Source: Selenobaculum gibii (GTDB lineage: Bacteria > Bacillota > Negativicutes > ICN-92133). From it: a stretch of DNA of 64,000 nt. This document shows positions 42,715 to 51,533 of this stretch, piece after piece; position 1 is the stretch's first letter, and each line of letters opens with the position of its first letter. The translations under genes were made by a program, and so were the position numbers. The notes beneath the pieces were generated by a model that had not been told where the DNA came from, ran no database searches, and saw nothing but the letters and a program-made list of their open reading frames with translations. The DNA lies in the NCBI RefSeq assembly GCF_030273445.1, contig NZ_CP120678.1, positions 2,023,501 to 2,087,500 of the forward strand, written 5' to 3'.

Positions 42715-43416
42715 TTGTTAAACTATAAAAAAATTTTGTTTTTTATTTTCTGTCTTTGCTTTTTTCCAATATCCAGCTTCGCAAATACACCTGAATATTC
42801 AGATTCTGAAAAGTTCTCTATTATTTCTTTGTCAGAACTTGAAACGTTAGCCTATAACGCCAAACCAGCTTTATTAAAAGCAGCGCAAGCAAAAAATCGT
42901 CCCATTAAAATTTACCTACATTGGACTGGTATGCCTTATAGCGAATTATTTGATGCTTATCATATTAATATCGACTACGATGGAGCAATCTATTTATCAG
43001 GCAAAAGTTTATCTGAACTTCGTCCGCATACCTATATGCGGAATAGCGGAAGTATTGGGATTACAATAAATGCTGCTTATCAAGCGACGCCGGAAGACAT
43101 AGGGCCCGAACCGCCGACCAAAGTTCAAATTGAGAATTTAGCCAAATCAATTGCAGTTCTCGCCTATGCGTTAGATATTCCAATTGATATTGAACACGTA
43201 ATGACTCATGGAGAAGCTGGCGATAACGTCGATAGAATTTTCCCGCCTTATGAAAATAACGGAGTTCCTTATGGAATGTATGGGGACTTGCATTCTAAAG
43301 AAAGATGGGATTTGGCCATTTTACAAAATGATGATGAATTTGGCAGCGGAGGATCCACAATCCGAGCAAAAGCAAATCAATATCTCGTACAATTAAAATA
43401 TCCAAAAAAGAAATAA
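42715..43416 (+). CDS. Exported N-acetylmuramoyl-L-alanine amidase-like protein
   Basis: A 233-residue secreted protein with a signal peptide (KKILFFIFCLCFFPISSFAN). The mature part fits an Amidase_2/PGRP-type zinc domain: IKIYLHWTG (first His ligand), IDYDGAIYLSG, SIGITINAAY, and EHVMTHGEAGD with DLHSKERWDLAIL for the remaining ligands and catalytic region. It would cut the muramoyl-alanine bond in peptidoglycan. I chose the TTG at 42715 because a strong promoter lies downstream of the earlier ATG and GGGAGA precedes the TTG. The start codon is the least certain point. Confidence 0.8.
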   Translation: MLNYKKILFFIFCLCFFPISSFANTPEYSDSEKFSIISLSELETLAYNAKPALLKAAQAKNRPIKIYLHWTGMPYSELFDAYHINIDYDGAIYLSGKSLSELRPHTYMRNSGSIGITINAAYQATPEDIGPEPPTKVQIENLAKSIAVLAYALDIPIDIEHVMTHGEAGDNVDRIFPPYENNGVPYGMYGDLHSKERWDLAILQNDDEFGSGGSTIRAKANQYLVQLKYPKKK

Positions 43417-43420
43417 ATTC

Positions 43421-43448
43421 TTGACTTTACCCTTCCAAAGAGTATCAT
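43421..43448 (+). promoter_or_regulatory. Promoter of the FMN riboswitch-ribB unit
   Basis: TTGACT (43421-43426) and TATCAT (43443-43448) with a 16-base spacer lie immediately before the RFN element. Confidence 0.6.
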
Positions 43449-43462
43449 ATAGTATTGTATGA

Positions 43463-43600
43463 CTTATTCTCAGGGTAGGGTGAAATTCCCAATCGGCGGT
43501 AATCAATATTGAAAGTCCGCAAGCGTTTCTTTTTAGAAAGTCAGCAGAACCGGTGCGAATCCGGTACCGACAGTTAAAGTCTGGATGAAAGAGAGTAGGC
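43463..43600 (+). promoter_or_regulatory. FMN riboswitch (RFN element)
   Basis: All RFN landmarks appear in order: CTTATTCTCAGGGTAGGGTG, AATCGGCGGTAAT, AAAGTCCGCAAGCG, GTCAGCAGAACCGGTGCGA, TCCGGTACCGACAGT and TCTGGATGAAAGAGAGTA. It lies 65 bases before ribB. FMN binding should lower ribB expression. No clear long terminator separates it from ribB, so control of translation is possible. Confidence 0.95.
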
Positions 43601-43664
43601 AGTAATATTCTGTCTTTTTACTCACCCTTCTATAAGTCCAAATTATTATTTGGAGGAATTTTTG

Positions 43665-44309
43665 ATGAAGGAAAATTTATTATCTCAATTCGGTACAGAA
43701 ATTGAACGCGTTGAAAAAGCAATCCGCGCATTTCAACAGGGTAGGGGCGTCATCGTTGTCGATGATGAGAATCGCGAAAATGAAGGCGATTTAATTTTCG
43801 CTGCGGAAACTCTAACCAATGAGCAAATGGCAATGCAAATTCGCGATTGCAGTGGCATTGTTTGCCTTTGTTTAACAGAAGGCAAAATTGCTGAACTTGG
43901 AATCCCAATGATGGTTGAACATAATACGAGTCCTTTTGGCACAGGATTTACTGAATCAATTGAAGCGGTTATGGGTGTAACGACAGGAGTATCAGCGGCC
44001 GATCGCGTTACTACAGTCAAAGCTGCGATTGCCGATGGAGCCAAACCATCCGATTTAAATAGACCAGGACATGTGTTCCCGCTTCGTGCAAAACAAGGCG
44101 GTGTTCTTGAGCGTGACGGTCATACCGAAGCGACTGTCGATTTAGCAAGGCTTGCCGGATTGAAACCATGCGGTGTTCTTTGTGAGATAACAAACCCAGA
44201 TGGAACAATGACTCGCTTACCAGGTCTTGTCGATTATGCAAAAAAACATAACTTTCCGATTGTAAGTATTCCTGATCTTATTGCATATCGCAAACAGTTT
44301 AATAAATAA
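43665..44309 (+). CDS. ribB: 3,4-dihydroxy-2-butanone 4-phosphate synthase
   Basis: A 214-residue RibB converting ribulose 5-phosphate to the four-carbon riboflavin precursor and formate. It is not fused to a RibA cyclohydrolase domain. Motifs are [17 protein letters not shown] (acidic metal site), [27 protein letters not shown] and [23 protein letters not shown] decides the ATG at 43665; an ATT-rich upstream extension is unlikely. Controlled by the FMN riboswitch; the rest of the riboflavin pathway is not in this window. Confidence 0.97.
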   Translation: MKENLLSQFGTEIERVEKAIRAFQQGRGVIVVDDENRENEGDLIFAAETLTNEQMAMQIRDCSGIVCLCLTEGKIAELGIPMMVEHNTSPFGTGFTESIEAVMGVTTGVSAADRVTTVKAAIADGAKPSDLNRPGHVFPLRAKQGGVLERDGHTEATVDLARLAGLKPCGVLCEITNPDGTMTRLPGLVDYAKKHNFPIVSIPDLIAYRKQFNK

Positions 44310-44311
44310 AC

Positions 44312-44359
44312 AAAACAGCTATGAGCCATCTCAATTGAGATATTTCATAGCTGTTTTTA
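44312..44359. terminator. Terminator between ribB and the nitroreductase gene
   Basis: AAAACAGCTATGA (44312-44324) pairs with TCATAGCTGTTTT (44345-44357); an inner ATCTCAATTGAGAT palindrome extends the stem. The flanking A- and T-runs allow use from both convergent genes. Confidence 0.8.
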
Positions 44360-44369
44360 TTATCCATAA

Positions 44370-44900
44370 TTAACGTATAAAATTTACGATGCAGTTGTGT
44401 TTTAATACCTCTTGTTTATGCATGTTCGGTTTATACCCGATTGCCAATGCACTAGAATAAATATATTCTTCGGGAATATTTAAGTCTTGTTTTAACTGAC
44501 ATCCTTCTTCGCTTTTAAATAAGGATTGAATAAACGGCAACCAACAACAGCCTATACCCTTTCTATCGCCAGCCAGCATCATATTACCAATCGTCGCATT
44601 CGCAGCATTAATCGTGTCTGTATCATCCTTTTGACTTGATACAATAATTAATGTCGGCGCCATCGAGATACTATTTTGCATCGCCCGATTATTACTTAAT
44701 TCATCTTTCCATAATTGACGAATACGATTTAAAACTTCCGTTTTCTGAATAACGAGAAAATGCCAATTTTGAATTTGAATTGTATCTGACACAAATTGCC
44801 CAGCATCTAAAATATCACATAATTCATCCCCAACAATTTGCCTTGATTCAAATTGATAAACGCTTTTTCTTGTTAATACATTCGATAATAATTCATTCAT
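44370..44900 (-). CDS. Nitroreductase-family flavoprotein
   Basis: A 176-residue FMN-binding nitroreductase-like protein. It shows the N-terminal R-(K)-S-V-Y-QFES start, QIQNWHFLVIQ (FMN-contacting QNW), a central helix with ATIGNMMLAGDRKGIGCCWL, and the ending IYSSALAIGYKP. It probably forms a homodimer and reduces quinones, nitro compounds or flavins with NAD(P)H. AGGAAG precedes the ATG. It is 34 bases downstream of queF on the same strand; the two may be co-transcribed. Confidence 0.85.
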   Translation of the reverse strand: MNELLSNVLTRKSVYQFESRQIVGDELCDILDAGQFVSDTIQIQNWHFLVIQKTEVLNRIRQLWKDELSNNRAMQNSISMAPTLIIVSSQKDDTDTINAANATIGNMMLAGDRKGIGCCWLPFIQSLFKSEEGCQLKQDLNIPEEYIYSSALAIGYKPNMHKQEVLKHNCIVNFIR

Positions 44901-44934
44901 CTTCCTAACCCCACTCTATCGAAGTTTCCCTATT

Positions 44935-45429
44935 TTAACGATTATCTACCCTATCCATACCAACTAAATCATGTGCTTTAAAACGTTCCCACGCCATTTC
45001 TTCGTATTTTGTTCCCGGTCTGCCATAATTACAATATGGGTCAATCGAAATTCCTCCACGCGGTAAAAATTTTCCCCAAACCTCTATATATTTAGGATCC
45101 ATTTTAGCTATTAAATCCTTCATTATAATATTTACAACATCTTCATGGAATCCACCATGATTTCTAAAGCTGAATAAATATAGTTTCAAAGATTTACTTT
45201 CTACCATTTTTATTTCCGGTATATAGCTGATATAGATTGTTGCAAAATCAGGCTGCCCTGTAATCGGGCATAAACTTGTAAATTCCGGACAATTAAATTT
45301 CACCCAATATGCGTTATCTATGTGTTTATTATCAAATGTCTCCAATACTTCAGGATCGTAATTATAATTATAGGCAGTGCCTTGTTTTCCCAATAAAGTT
45401 AAATCTTTCATTTCCTCTGTTCTATCCAT
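44935..45429 (-). CDS. queF: NADPH-dependent 7-cyano-7-deazaguanine reductase QueF
   Basis: A 164-residue enzyme of queuosine biosynthesis reducing preQ0 to preQ1. Active-site residues are Cys54 and Asp61 in [13 protein letters not shown], and Glu77 in the QueF motif [17 protein letters not shown]. The C-terminus [14 protein letters not shown] is typical of the unimodular (Bacillus-type) form. GGAG precedes the ATG. No other queuosine genes are in the window, and I see no preQ1 riboswitch in front. Confidence 0.96.
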   Translation of the reverse strand: MDRTEEMKDLTLLGKQGTAYNYNYDPEVLETFDNKHIDNAYWVKFNCPEFTSLCPITGQPDFATIYISYIPEIKMVESKSLKLYLFSFRNHGGFHEDVVNIIMKDLIAKMDPKYIEVWGKFLPRGGISIDPYCNYGRPGTKYEEMAWERFKAHDLVGMDRVDNR

Positions 45430-45554
45430 TTATTCATCTCCTTGGCTACCATTTACTCACTTTATTATATATTTTTTGGTTTTATCATGCAAACATTAAA
45501 ACAGTAATTCTCTTATTTTTTAATTTCTTTTTACTACAACTTTTCAAGTATTGT

Positions 45555-45608
45555 AAAAAAGAGAAAGACTACTTACTATTCACATTAGCATTAGTCTTTC
45601 TCTTTTTT
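45555..45608 (-). terminator. Terminator of the PTS operon
   Basis: A perfect 17-bp inverted repeat (45555-45571 with 45592-45608, outer part AAAAAAGAGAAAGACTA) ends in a T-run on both strands. It lies 38 bases after the last PTS gene. Confidence 0.8.
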
Positions 45609-45645
45609 GTGTGAGTATTTATATATTTTTAGAGAGTGAGCAAAA

Positions 45646-46470
45646 TTATTTTAGTATACCTAATGCAAAACCTGCGATACCAATCGCGAATAAACCAAAG
45701 ATAATCCAAAGTGCATTTACTTTCTTTTTCAATAAATTCATGCACATGAATGTTAATAAAAGTGGCACTAAGCCAGGCATCAATTGATTTAAAATATCTT
45801 GTACAGTCGTAACTACAATTGTACCATCTTGCATTGCTATTTCTGATACAACAAGCGGAATATTTACTGATGTCCACTTACAAACTAATGCACCCATGAC
45901 GAATAATCCAAGAATAGAAGCACCTTCTGTAATCTTTTGCAATTTATTACCTGCAAGATCTTTTACGATATCGGTTCCTTTTGCATATCCATACTGAATT
46001 CCATACCATCTAACACCTAAGCGAACTGCATTGAAAAGTACAAAAAATAAAATCGGACCAAATAAACTTCCACCTAAAGCAAGTGATGCCCCCATAGCAG
46101 CTACCATTGGACGAAGTGTTCCCCAGAAAATCGGATCACCAACACCAGCAAGCGGGCCCATCATTCCTACTTTAATCCCATTGATTACACCATCAGGAAT
46201 ATCTGCTCCATTGGCTCTTTGCTCTTCCATTGCTGCCGTAATCCCAATAATCGGTGCAGTAACAAATGGTTGTGTATTATAAAATTCCAAATGTCTTTTT
46301 AATGCATCTACACGTTCTTGCCCTTGATACAATCTTTTTATAATTGGAATCATCCCAAAACAATATCCAAGCGCCTGCATTCTTTCAAAGTTCCATGAAC
46401 CTTGTAAAAAATTTGAGCGAATAAATGCACTAAACATATCACCTTTAGTTAATTTTTTCTCTGCTCCCAC
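45646..46470 (-). CDS. PTS mannose-family transporter subunit IID
   Basis: The IID membrane component, 274 residues from a GTG at 46470. AAAGGAGG ends 9 bases before this GTG, while an ATG nine bases further up touches the ribosome site. Family landmarks are FIRSNFLQGSWNFERMQALG, FYNTQPFVTAPIIGITAAME, KVGMMGPLAGVGDPIFWGTL and several C-terminal helices. With IIC it forms the channel of a mannose/fructose/sorbose-type PTS. It is the last gene of IIA-IIB-IIC-IID. Confidence 0.93.
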   Translation of the reverse strand: MGAEKKLTKGDMFSAFIRSNFLQGSWNFERMQALGYCFGMIPIIKRLYQGQERVDALKRHLEFYNTQPFVTAPIIGITAAMEEQRANGADIPDGVINGIKVGMMGPLAGVGDPIFWGTLRPMVAAMGASLALGGSLFGPILFFVLFNAVRLGVRWYGIQYGYAKGTDIVKDLAGNKLQKITEGASILGLFVMGALVCKWTSVNIPLVVSEIAMQDGTIVVTTVQDILNQLMPGLVPLLLTFMCMNLLKKKVNALWIIFGLFAIGIAGFALGILK

Positions 46471-46498
46471 GATTATCATCCTCCTTTTATTTCGCAAA

Positions 46499-47317
46499 TT
46501 AATCGTCTAAATCGTCGTCTAAATCGTCATTTAAGTTATTTGCTGATGCATTTCCAGCAACTGCTGGAGCACTTGCAACTTGGTATTTAGGATTTAATTG
46601 AATATATACAATTGCCATTACAAGACCAATTACACCAAAAGCAACAAGATTGAAATTGGTAAACGCTGCACAAACAAAACCTAAAAAGAAGAAAGGCATT
46701 AAATATTTAGCACCCATCATATTGATTACCATTGCATACCCTACAACTACGATAAATCCGCCAGCTACTTGTAATCCCCCAGTAACTACTGGTGGAATCG
46801 CAGCTAACATGCTTTGTACTGCACCAGTACCGACAAACATTGCAACTAATGCAGCTGGAACTGCAACACGCAATGCTTGAATAAATAAAGCCGCGATATG
46901 GCAAAAATCTACACCATTTAAATTACCTGATTTAGCAAAATCATCTGCTTTATGCTGGAAAAAGATCGTGATCGTTCTTGCAAAAATCGTAAGTACTTGA
47001 CCTGCTGCAGCAAGCGGCATTGCAATTGCAATACCAGCACCAATACTTTGATGTCCTGCAATAACTAAAATCGTAGAAATAACAGAAGCCAATGCTGCAT
47101 CTGGCGCCATTGCAGCACCAATATTCATCCAGCCAAGAGCAATCATTTCTAATGTACCACCAATAATAATTCCTGTTGTCATATCACCTAAAATAAGACC
47201 TACTGCTGTACAAGCGATTAATGGCCGATGAGTTTGAAACTCGTCTAGTACACTCCCCATACCACTAATACACGATACGATAAAAACCGCAATAATCTGC
47301 ATAGTACTAAGTTCCAT
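46499..47317 (-). CDS. PTS mannose-family transporter subunit IIC
   Basis: A 272-residue membrane channel subunit. Typical features are the opening LSTMQIIAVFIVSCISG, QTHRPLIACTAVGLILGD, and GGTLEMIALGWMNIGAAMAPD. About eight helices follow. The C-terminus ends in an odd acidic tail (NNLNDDLDDDLDD) encoded by short tandem ATCGTCGTCTAA-type repeats. It works with IID; 28 bases separate the two genes. The sugar cannot be read from the sequence. Confidence 0.94.
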   Translation of the reverse strand: MELSTMQIIAVFIVSCISGMGSVLDEFQTHRPLIACTAVGLILGDMTTGIIIGGTLEMIALGWMNIGAAMAPDAALASVISTILVIAGHQSIGAGIAIAMPLAAAGQVLTIFARTITIFFQHKADDFAKSGNLNGVDFCHIAALFIQALRVAVPAALVAMFVGTGAVQSMLAAIPPVVTGGLQVAGGFIVVVGYAMVINMMGAKYLMPFFFLGFVCAAFTNFNLVAFGVIGLVMAIVYIQLNPKYQVASAPAVAGNASANNLNDDLDDDLDD

Positions 47318-47371
47318 GTTTATCCCTCCATTTTCTCTATTCTCTTTTCATAAATAAAATTTTACTTTCAA

Positions 47372-47851
47372 TTATTTCAATATACTCATCAAATCAATTT
47401 TTGTATCTGTATTTACTTTTCTAATTTCTAACTCAATGCCTTTTTCATGCAAAGCTTGGAAAGCTTTACGATCTTGATCGTCGACAGAAACTGCTTGTGT
47501 TAGCTGAGTTTTACCTTCTTTAAAACTCATTCCCCCAATGTTTACCGAGGCAATTTGAACTCCACCGTCAACCATTCTAAGAACGCTCGTTGGATTTGTG
47601 AAAAGCAACATTACTTTTACACCTTCATACTTAGGATTCTTATATGCACGAATTGCTTTGTCTACATCAACGACATTTGCTTTAATTCCAGGAGGTGCAA
47701 CTTGTGTCAATAACGTTTTTCTAATCGTATCGTTGGCAACATCGTCATCACAAACGATAATACGTTCGCATCCCGTGACTTTCGTCCAAATTGTTGCTAC
47801 CTGTCCATGAATTAAACGGTCATCAATTCTTGCTAATACAATATTCATCAT
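47372..47851 (-). CDS. PTS mannose-family subunit IIB
   Basis: A 159-residue cytoplasmic phosphocarrier. The phosphorylated His15 lies in ARIDDRLIHGQVATIW. It receives phosphate from IIA and passes it to sugar entering through IIC/IID. Two consecutive ATG codons (47851 and 47848) are possible; the first overlaps the IIA stop (TAATG). GAGGAGG stands upstream. The length is typical for a free IIB. Confidence 0.94.
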   Translation of the reverse strand: MMNIVLARIDDRLIHGQVATIWTKVTGCERIIVCDDDVANDTIRKTLLTQVAPPGIKANVVDVDKAIRAYKNPKYEGVKVMLLFTNPTSVLRMVDGGVQIASVNIGGMSFKEGKTQLTQAVSVDDQDRKAFQALHEKGIELEIRKVNTDTKIDLMSILK

Positions 47852-48279
47852 TATAAATCATCCTCCTCATTTTGAATTGTGCTCATATGAAAACACTGCA
47901 TTCCATTTTTGCCTGCATCTACTGCTTTTTCCATGGCACCTATGATATCTACCTCAGAATACGCTTGCTGATAGCCGAACATTTCAATTAGCATTGACAA
48001 GTTTACGCCCGTAACCACTCCGTACTTTTCCTGCCCTGCCGCAATTCGACAAGCGGCATTATAAGGACTACCACCAAACAAATCATTCAAAAATAATACT
48101 CCATCCTCAATATCCAGTTCAGATAAAGCAGTTTCATATTTCCTTGCTAAATCCTCTGCACCTTCTCCCGGCAGTAAAGTTACAGCCTTTACATTGGATA
48201 AAGTACCACAAATCATTTCACAAGTACGAATCAGTTCTATCGCAAAATTCCCGTGAGTCCCTACGATAACTGCCAGCAT
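47851..48279 (-). CDS. PTS mannose-family subunit IIA
   Basis: A 142-residue cytoplasmic phosphocarrier with the phosphorylated His9 in VIVGTHGNFAIEL and the conserved LFLNDLFGGSPYNAA segment. It is the first gene of the operon, 53 bases after a sigma-54 promoter. IIA is separate rather than fused to IIB, as in Lev-type systems. Expression should depend on RpoN and the LevR-type activator encoded at 48664-51429. Confidence 0.95.
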   Translation of the reverse strand: MLAVIVGTHGNFAIELIRTCEMICGTLSNVKAVTLLPGEGAEDLARKYETALSELDIEDGVLFLNDLFGGSPYNAACRIAAGQEKYGVVTGVNLSMLIEMFGYQQAYSEVDIIGAMEKAVDAGKNGMQCFHMSTIQNEEDDL

Positions 48280-48331
48280 TTGGTATCCTCCTTCTGGTTA
48301 CTTTTCTTTTTTCTATACACCCATAATATAT

Positions 48332-48348
48332 TGCAAATCGCGTGCCAA
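48332..48348 (-). promoter_or_regulatory. Sigma-54 promoter of the PTS operon
   Basis: On the minus strand TTGGCACGCGATTTGCA has the -24 GG and -12 GC elements at standard spacing, 53 bases before the IIA start. It matches the one at 29603-29619. Confidence 0.88.
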
Positions 48349-48372
48349 CTTTGTGTATTATTTAAAATTAAC

Positions 48373-48398
48373 TTTATCCGATGACTAACCCGCTCTAA
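48373..48398. repeat. 26-bp element shared with the levR leader, copy 1
   Basis: TTTATCCGATGACTAA followed by a GCTCTAA end recurs at 51451-51476 with two differences, and in part at 52565-52579. Weaker similarity (ATGC-CT-TGGG-AT-ATT) extends about 40 bases to one side of the first two. Here it lies ~25-65 bases upstream of the PTS sigma-54 promoter. Confidence 0.6.
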
Positions 48399-48573
48399 AA
48401 TTCCCACCTTTCTGAGCGTGAATAATCCCCAAAGAGCATAGGTGATCCGGTTGAGTCTCTGAATAAGGGCGACTAAGATTCAAAAGAAATAAAAGATTTA
48501 TCTGAATCAATTCTACTTTATTATCTGCTTTACAAGCTAAAAATATCCTTTTCCAATACTCTACGGCTCTAAA

Positions 48574-48658
48574 TAATACACTATCTTAAAATTTATTAAT
48601 ACACTATTTAAAAATAGAAAAATACACTATCTCAGTATTTCCCCAAGATAGTGTATCG
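48574..48658. promoter_or_regulatory. Four ATACACTATCT repeats: candidate activator sites and levR terminator
   Basis: ATACACTATCTT-like words occur in direct orientation at 48574-48586, 48597-48610 and 48621-48634, and inverted (AAGATAGTGTATCG) at 48645-48658. They lie 230-325 bases upstream of the PTS sigma-54 promoter, suitable for enhancer sites of the LevR-type protein. The inner two also form an 11-bp stem followed by TTTTTCTATTTTT on the minus strand, which would terminate the activator gene. Both roles are inferred. Confidence 0.6.
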
Positions 48659-48663
48659 AAAAG

Positions 48664-51429
48664 TTAAAACATTTGCGCCATGTAATAAATTTCATCATCG
48701 CTTAATATGATATTCAACGTTTTTTCAAATACACTTGCGGCCTTTTTTATCCTCTCAACCTTCAGTGTATCAACCTCATCAATTTCCCCCTGATATTTTA
48801 GCCCCTCTTGAACGACCATTCTTTCTAATGCACAACCACAATGAACGATTAAACGAATTCTAAGTGGATTATTCCATTTTCGTTTTGATTCTTTTTCTAA
48901 TACACTTTGAAATTCTATTAATACACTCATAATCTTTTTGGGATTTAAATAAGTTAAAAACTTTTCTAAAGATTCTTCACATAAATTCCGTACCACAACA
49001 TTCTTATCGTTTTTGACAGTTTTTAAATCGCTTTTTAATATTTTACGCAAAAAATCTTTAGCCTCACCACTGATTACTTTTTCCAAGGGGATAAACGGAA
49101 TATCTAGTGGTGGCTTTACCATGCCAACCGCAGCAATAATTTTATAACTTGTTTGTAAATCAAGTATACTTGATTTCATCTGATTAACACCAATAGGAAT
49201 TACATCAACTTTTCGATTTGTAATGCTGTCTAACTCTTCTTCAATAAGTTCTTTCAGCTTTACTGCCGCACCTTCACCAGAAGTGCATATAGTAATAATT
49301 ACTTCTTTTGCCTTTTCTTCTGGTGCAGTAAAGTCAATATCATAACCTTTAAAATTCACTAGCGAGTCATAAATACTATCTAAATCCATCCCCACAATAT
49401 CAGCTTTTCTCATTGCCTCTAAAATTAATGGCGTTGACACCATATCAATCGTCTTAACCTTGACTGGAAGCTTTTCCATGATCAACGTTCCAAAATTAGC
49501 TAAAGAACCCATATCAACCAGTAATAAAACACCTTTTTGATAATTTAATTCATTTAGTTTGCAAATCATTTTTTCGAGAATGTCTTTAGGATTTATATCT
49601 AAAGGCATATCAATAGCTATTAAATTTGCATCATTACTACCAAATAACCCCTGAGCGACTTCCACCATTGAGGCAGCTGTACTTTTCCCATGTGCTGCGA
49701 CAATAATAACAACCTTTTCATCTTTTTCATCTTCCATTGTTGAAACCAATAATAATGCAAAATATTCAATTTCATTTCTTGGCACTTCTATATGGTAATG
49801 TTCCTCAATTTTATCCTTAATCTCTATTGCAACTTTAAACTCTAATGAATCCTTGGAAACTCCGCCCTCAAGTTCGATATCTGGCAATTCTTCCTCATCT
49901 TTAATTCTTTTTAGAAACGCACTTAAATGCAAACTAAATGCATATAGAAATCGTTCTTTATATTCTCTATTTAAACGATTTTGTACTAATGTATTAATCT
50001 CCTGAGCAAAATCAGCTAAGCTTTTATCTACAATTTTAAGCAATCGTTCACGTACTGACATATTAATATTTTGCTTATGGTAAAACGATTTAATATATAC
50101 ATTCACATCTGTTGCCACAATCTGCTTAATTAACTCGTCGCTAATATTTTCTCCTTTTAAAAGATTGACCTTATCTTCAACTACTTGATACAAATTGAAA
50201 TCTTCTTGGCTTTCTTTAGAATCAACAGGCTTCTTCTCGCCTTCTGGAACAACAAATAAAGATTCATTAATATAGGTATTCAGCTCTGCCAAGGCTTTGC
50301 GATCTGCACTCAACGTTAACAAGCCATTTTTGATTTTTGTCGGCAGAATTTTAAAATCAATTTCAATGTAATTTGGATTATCGATACTATTAAGAAAAGC
50401 TTTTGCACAAAGCAGTTTAATGTTGGATTTAAGCTGCCCTACATTTCCATAAGAAATACTACCAATCAAGCCTTTAATAGATTCTACAGAAATTTTAACC
50501 GGCTTTTGAATCCGTTCCACTTCCTGTGCTATTAAAATCTTAATAATATCAACTTTTTCCTTCATTGTGCGTTCAGCCAAAGGCTTAATCGTGATTACAT
50601 TTGGAATACGCCGAACAAAAGTCTTCGTTAATGAAGATTCTGGATCTTCTGTTGTCGCACCGATAATTAAAACCTTTGCTTTTCTATGGCGTGTTGTCTC
50701 GCCCAGTTTATTAAAAGTTCCCGTATCAATGAAATAGAAAATCATTTCCTGTCCTTCTGGGGGTAGACGATGGACTTCATCGAGAAACAATATCCCTTTA
50801 TCAGCCGATTCAATCAATCCACTTTTATTACTATCGGCTCCTGTAAAGGCTCCCTTTACATGTCCAAAAATATGGGATACCAATAATTGTGGATTATTAT
50901 AATAATCTGCGCAATTAAAAGTAATAAACGGTGCTTCAGGAGGTAATTTATGCACAGCTTTTCCGTATTCATACATCATATGCGCAAACAAAGTCTTTCC
51001 AACTCCAGTTTGCCCTAGGATCAATGTATGTAGTCCGTCTGGGGGATATAAAATTGCCGCCTTTGCTTGCTCAACCTGTTTCTTTAGGCTGATATCTGCT
51101 CCTACAAGATAATCAAACGGCGTTTTCATTTGATGCTTCGGTAAAATTTCTTCGATAGAATTTACTTGATTCGTCGAATTTGCTAAAGATTCACCAAGTA
51201 AATTTTCTAACACCTGTCGATCAAAAAACAAAACAGGTCTTCCCATAATTTTTATGATTTTGCCTTGCCGATAAAGTGCATTTAACTCCATGCTGACATT
51301 ATTGCGCAAAATATCTAAATCCTCAGCAATCTTTCCTGCGTCTATCCCTACTCTGCCTTGTAAATCAGAAAACTTATACAAATTTGATTTTTCTTTTATA
51401 TATGCGTGAATCTTCTCAATGCGCTTCAT
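48664..51429 (-). CDS. LevR-type sigma-54 activator with PTS regulation domains
   Basis: A 921-residue transcription activator. It has an N-terminal winged-helix DNA-binding part (1-75), then an AAA+ domain with Walker A GQTGVGKT (139-146), the sigma-54 contact GAFTGA (193-198) and Walker B ILFLDEVH (213-220). Next come PRD1 (~450-550), an EIIA-Man-like domain (VVIIVAAHGKSTA), an EIIB-Gat-like domain (IITICTSGEGAAVK) and PRD2 (IRLIVHCGCALERM). Phosphorylation on the PRD/EIIA histidines should couple activity to sugar flux. It lies upstream of the PTS operon on the same strand, and the sigma-54 promoter there is its obvious target. Confidence 0.93.
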   Translation of the reverse strand: MKRIEKIHAYIKEKSNLYKFSDLQGRVGIDAGKIAEDLDILRNNVSMELNALYRQGKIIKIMGRPVLFFDRQVLENLLGESLANSTNQVNSIEEILPKHQMKTPFDYLVGADISLKKQVEQAKAAILYPPDGLHTLILGQTGVGKTLFAHMMYEYGKAVHKLPPEAPFITFNCADYYNNPQLLVSHIFGHVKGAFTGADSNKSGLIESADKGILFLDEVHRLPPEGQEMIFYFIDTGTFNKLGETTRHRKAKVLIIGATTEDPESSLTKTFVRRIPNVITIKPLAERTMKEKVDIIKILIAQEVERIQKPVKISVESIKGLIGSISYGNVGQLKSNIKLLCAKAFLNSIDNPNYIEIDFKILPTKIKNGLLTLSADRKALAELNTYINESLFVVPEGEKKPVDSKESQEDFNLYQVVEDKVNLLKGENISDELIKQIVATDVNVYIKSFYHKQNINMSVRERLLKIVDKSLADFAQEINTLVQNRLNREYKERFLYAFSLHLSAFLKRIKDEEELPDIELEGGVSKDSLEFKVAIEIKDKIEEHYHIEVPRNEIEYFALLLVSTMEDEKDEKVVIIVAAHGKSTAASMVEVAQGLFGSNDANLIAIDMPLDINPKDILEKMICKLNELNYQKGVLLLVDMGSLANFGTLIMEKLPVKVKTIDMVSTPLILEAMRKADIVGMDLDSIYDSLVNFKGYDIDFTAPEEKAKEVIITICTSGEGAAVKLKELIEEELDSITNRKVDVIPIGVNQMKSSILDLQTSYKIIAAVGMVKPPLDIPFIPLEKVISGEAKDFLRKILKSDLKTVKNDKNVVVRNLCEESLEKFLTYLNPKKIMSVLIEFQSVLEKESKRKWNNPLRIRLIVHCGCALERMVVQEGLKYQGEIDEVDTLKVERIKKAASVFEKTLNIILSDDEIYYMAQMF

Positions 51430-51450
51430 TTATACCCATCCCTAAATTTT

Positions 51451-51476
51451 TTTATCCGATGACTAATCTGCTCTAA
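51451..51476. repeat. 26-bp shared element, copy 2, before the activator gene
   Basis: TTTATCCGATGACTAATCTG followed by CTCTAA, matching 48373-48398 at 24 of 26 positions. It lies 21 bases upstream of the activator start codon. Confidence 0.6.
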
Positions 51477-51533
51477 GACCCCCAGAAATTATACCCATAG
51501 GGCATAGCGAGTAGCTAAGCCCCTATCCAATGT

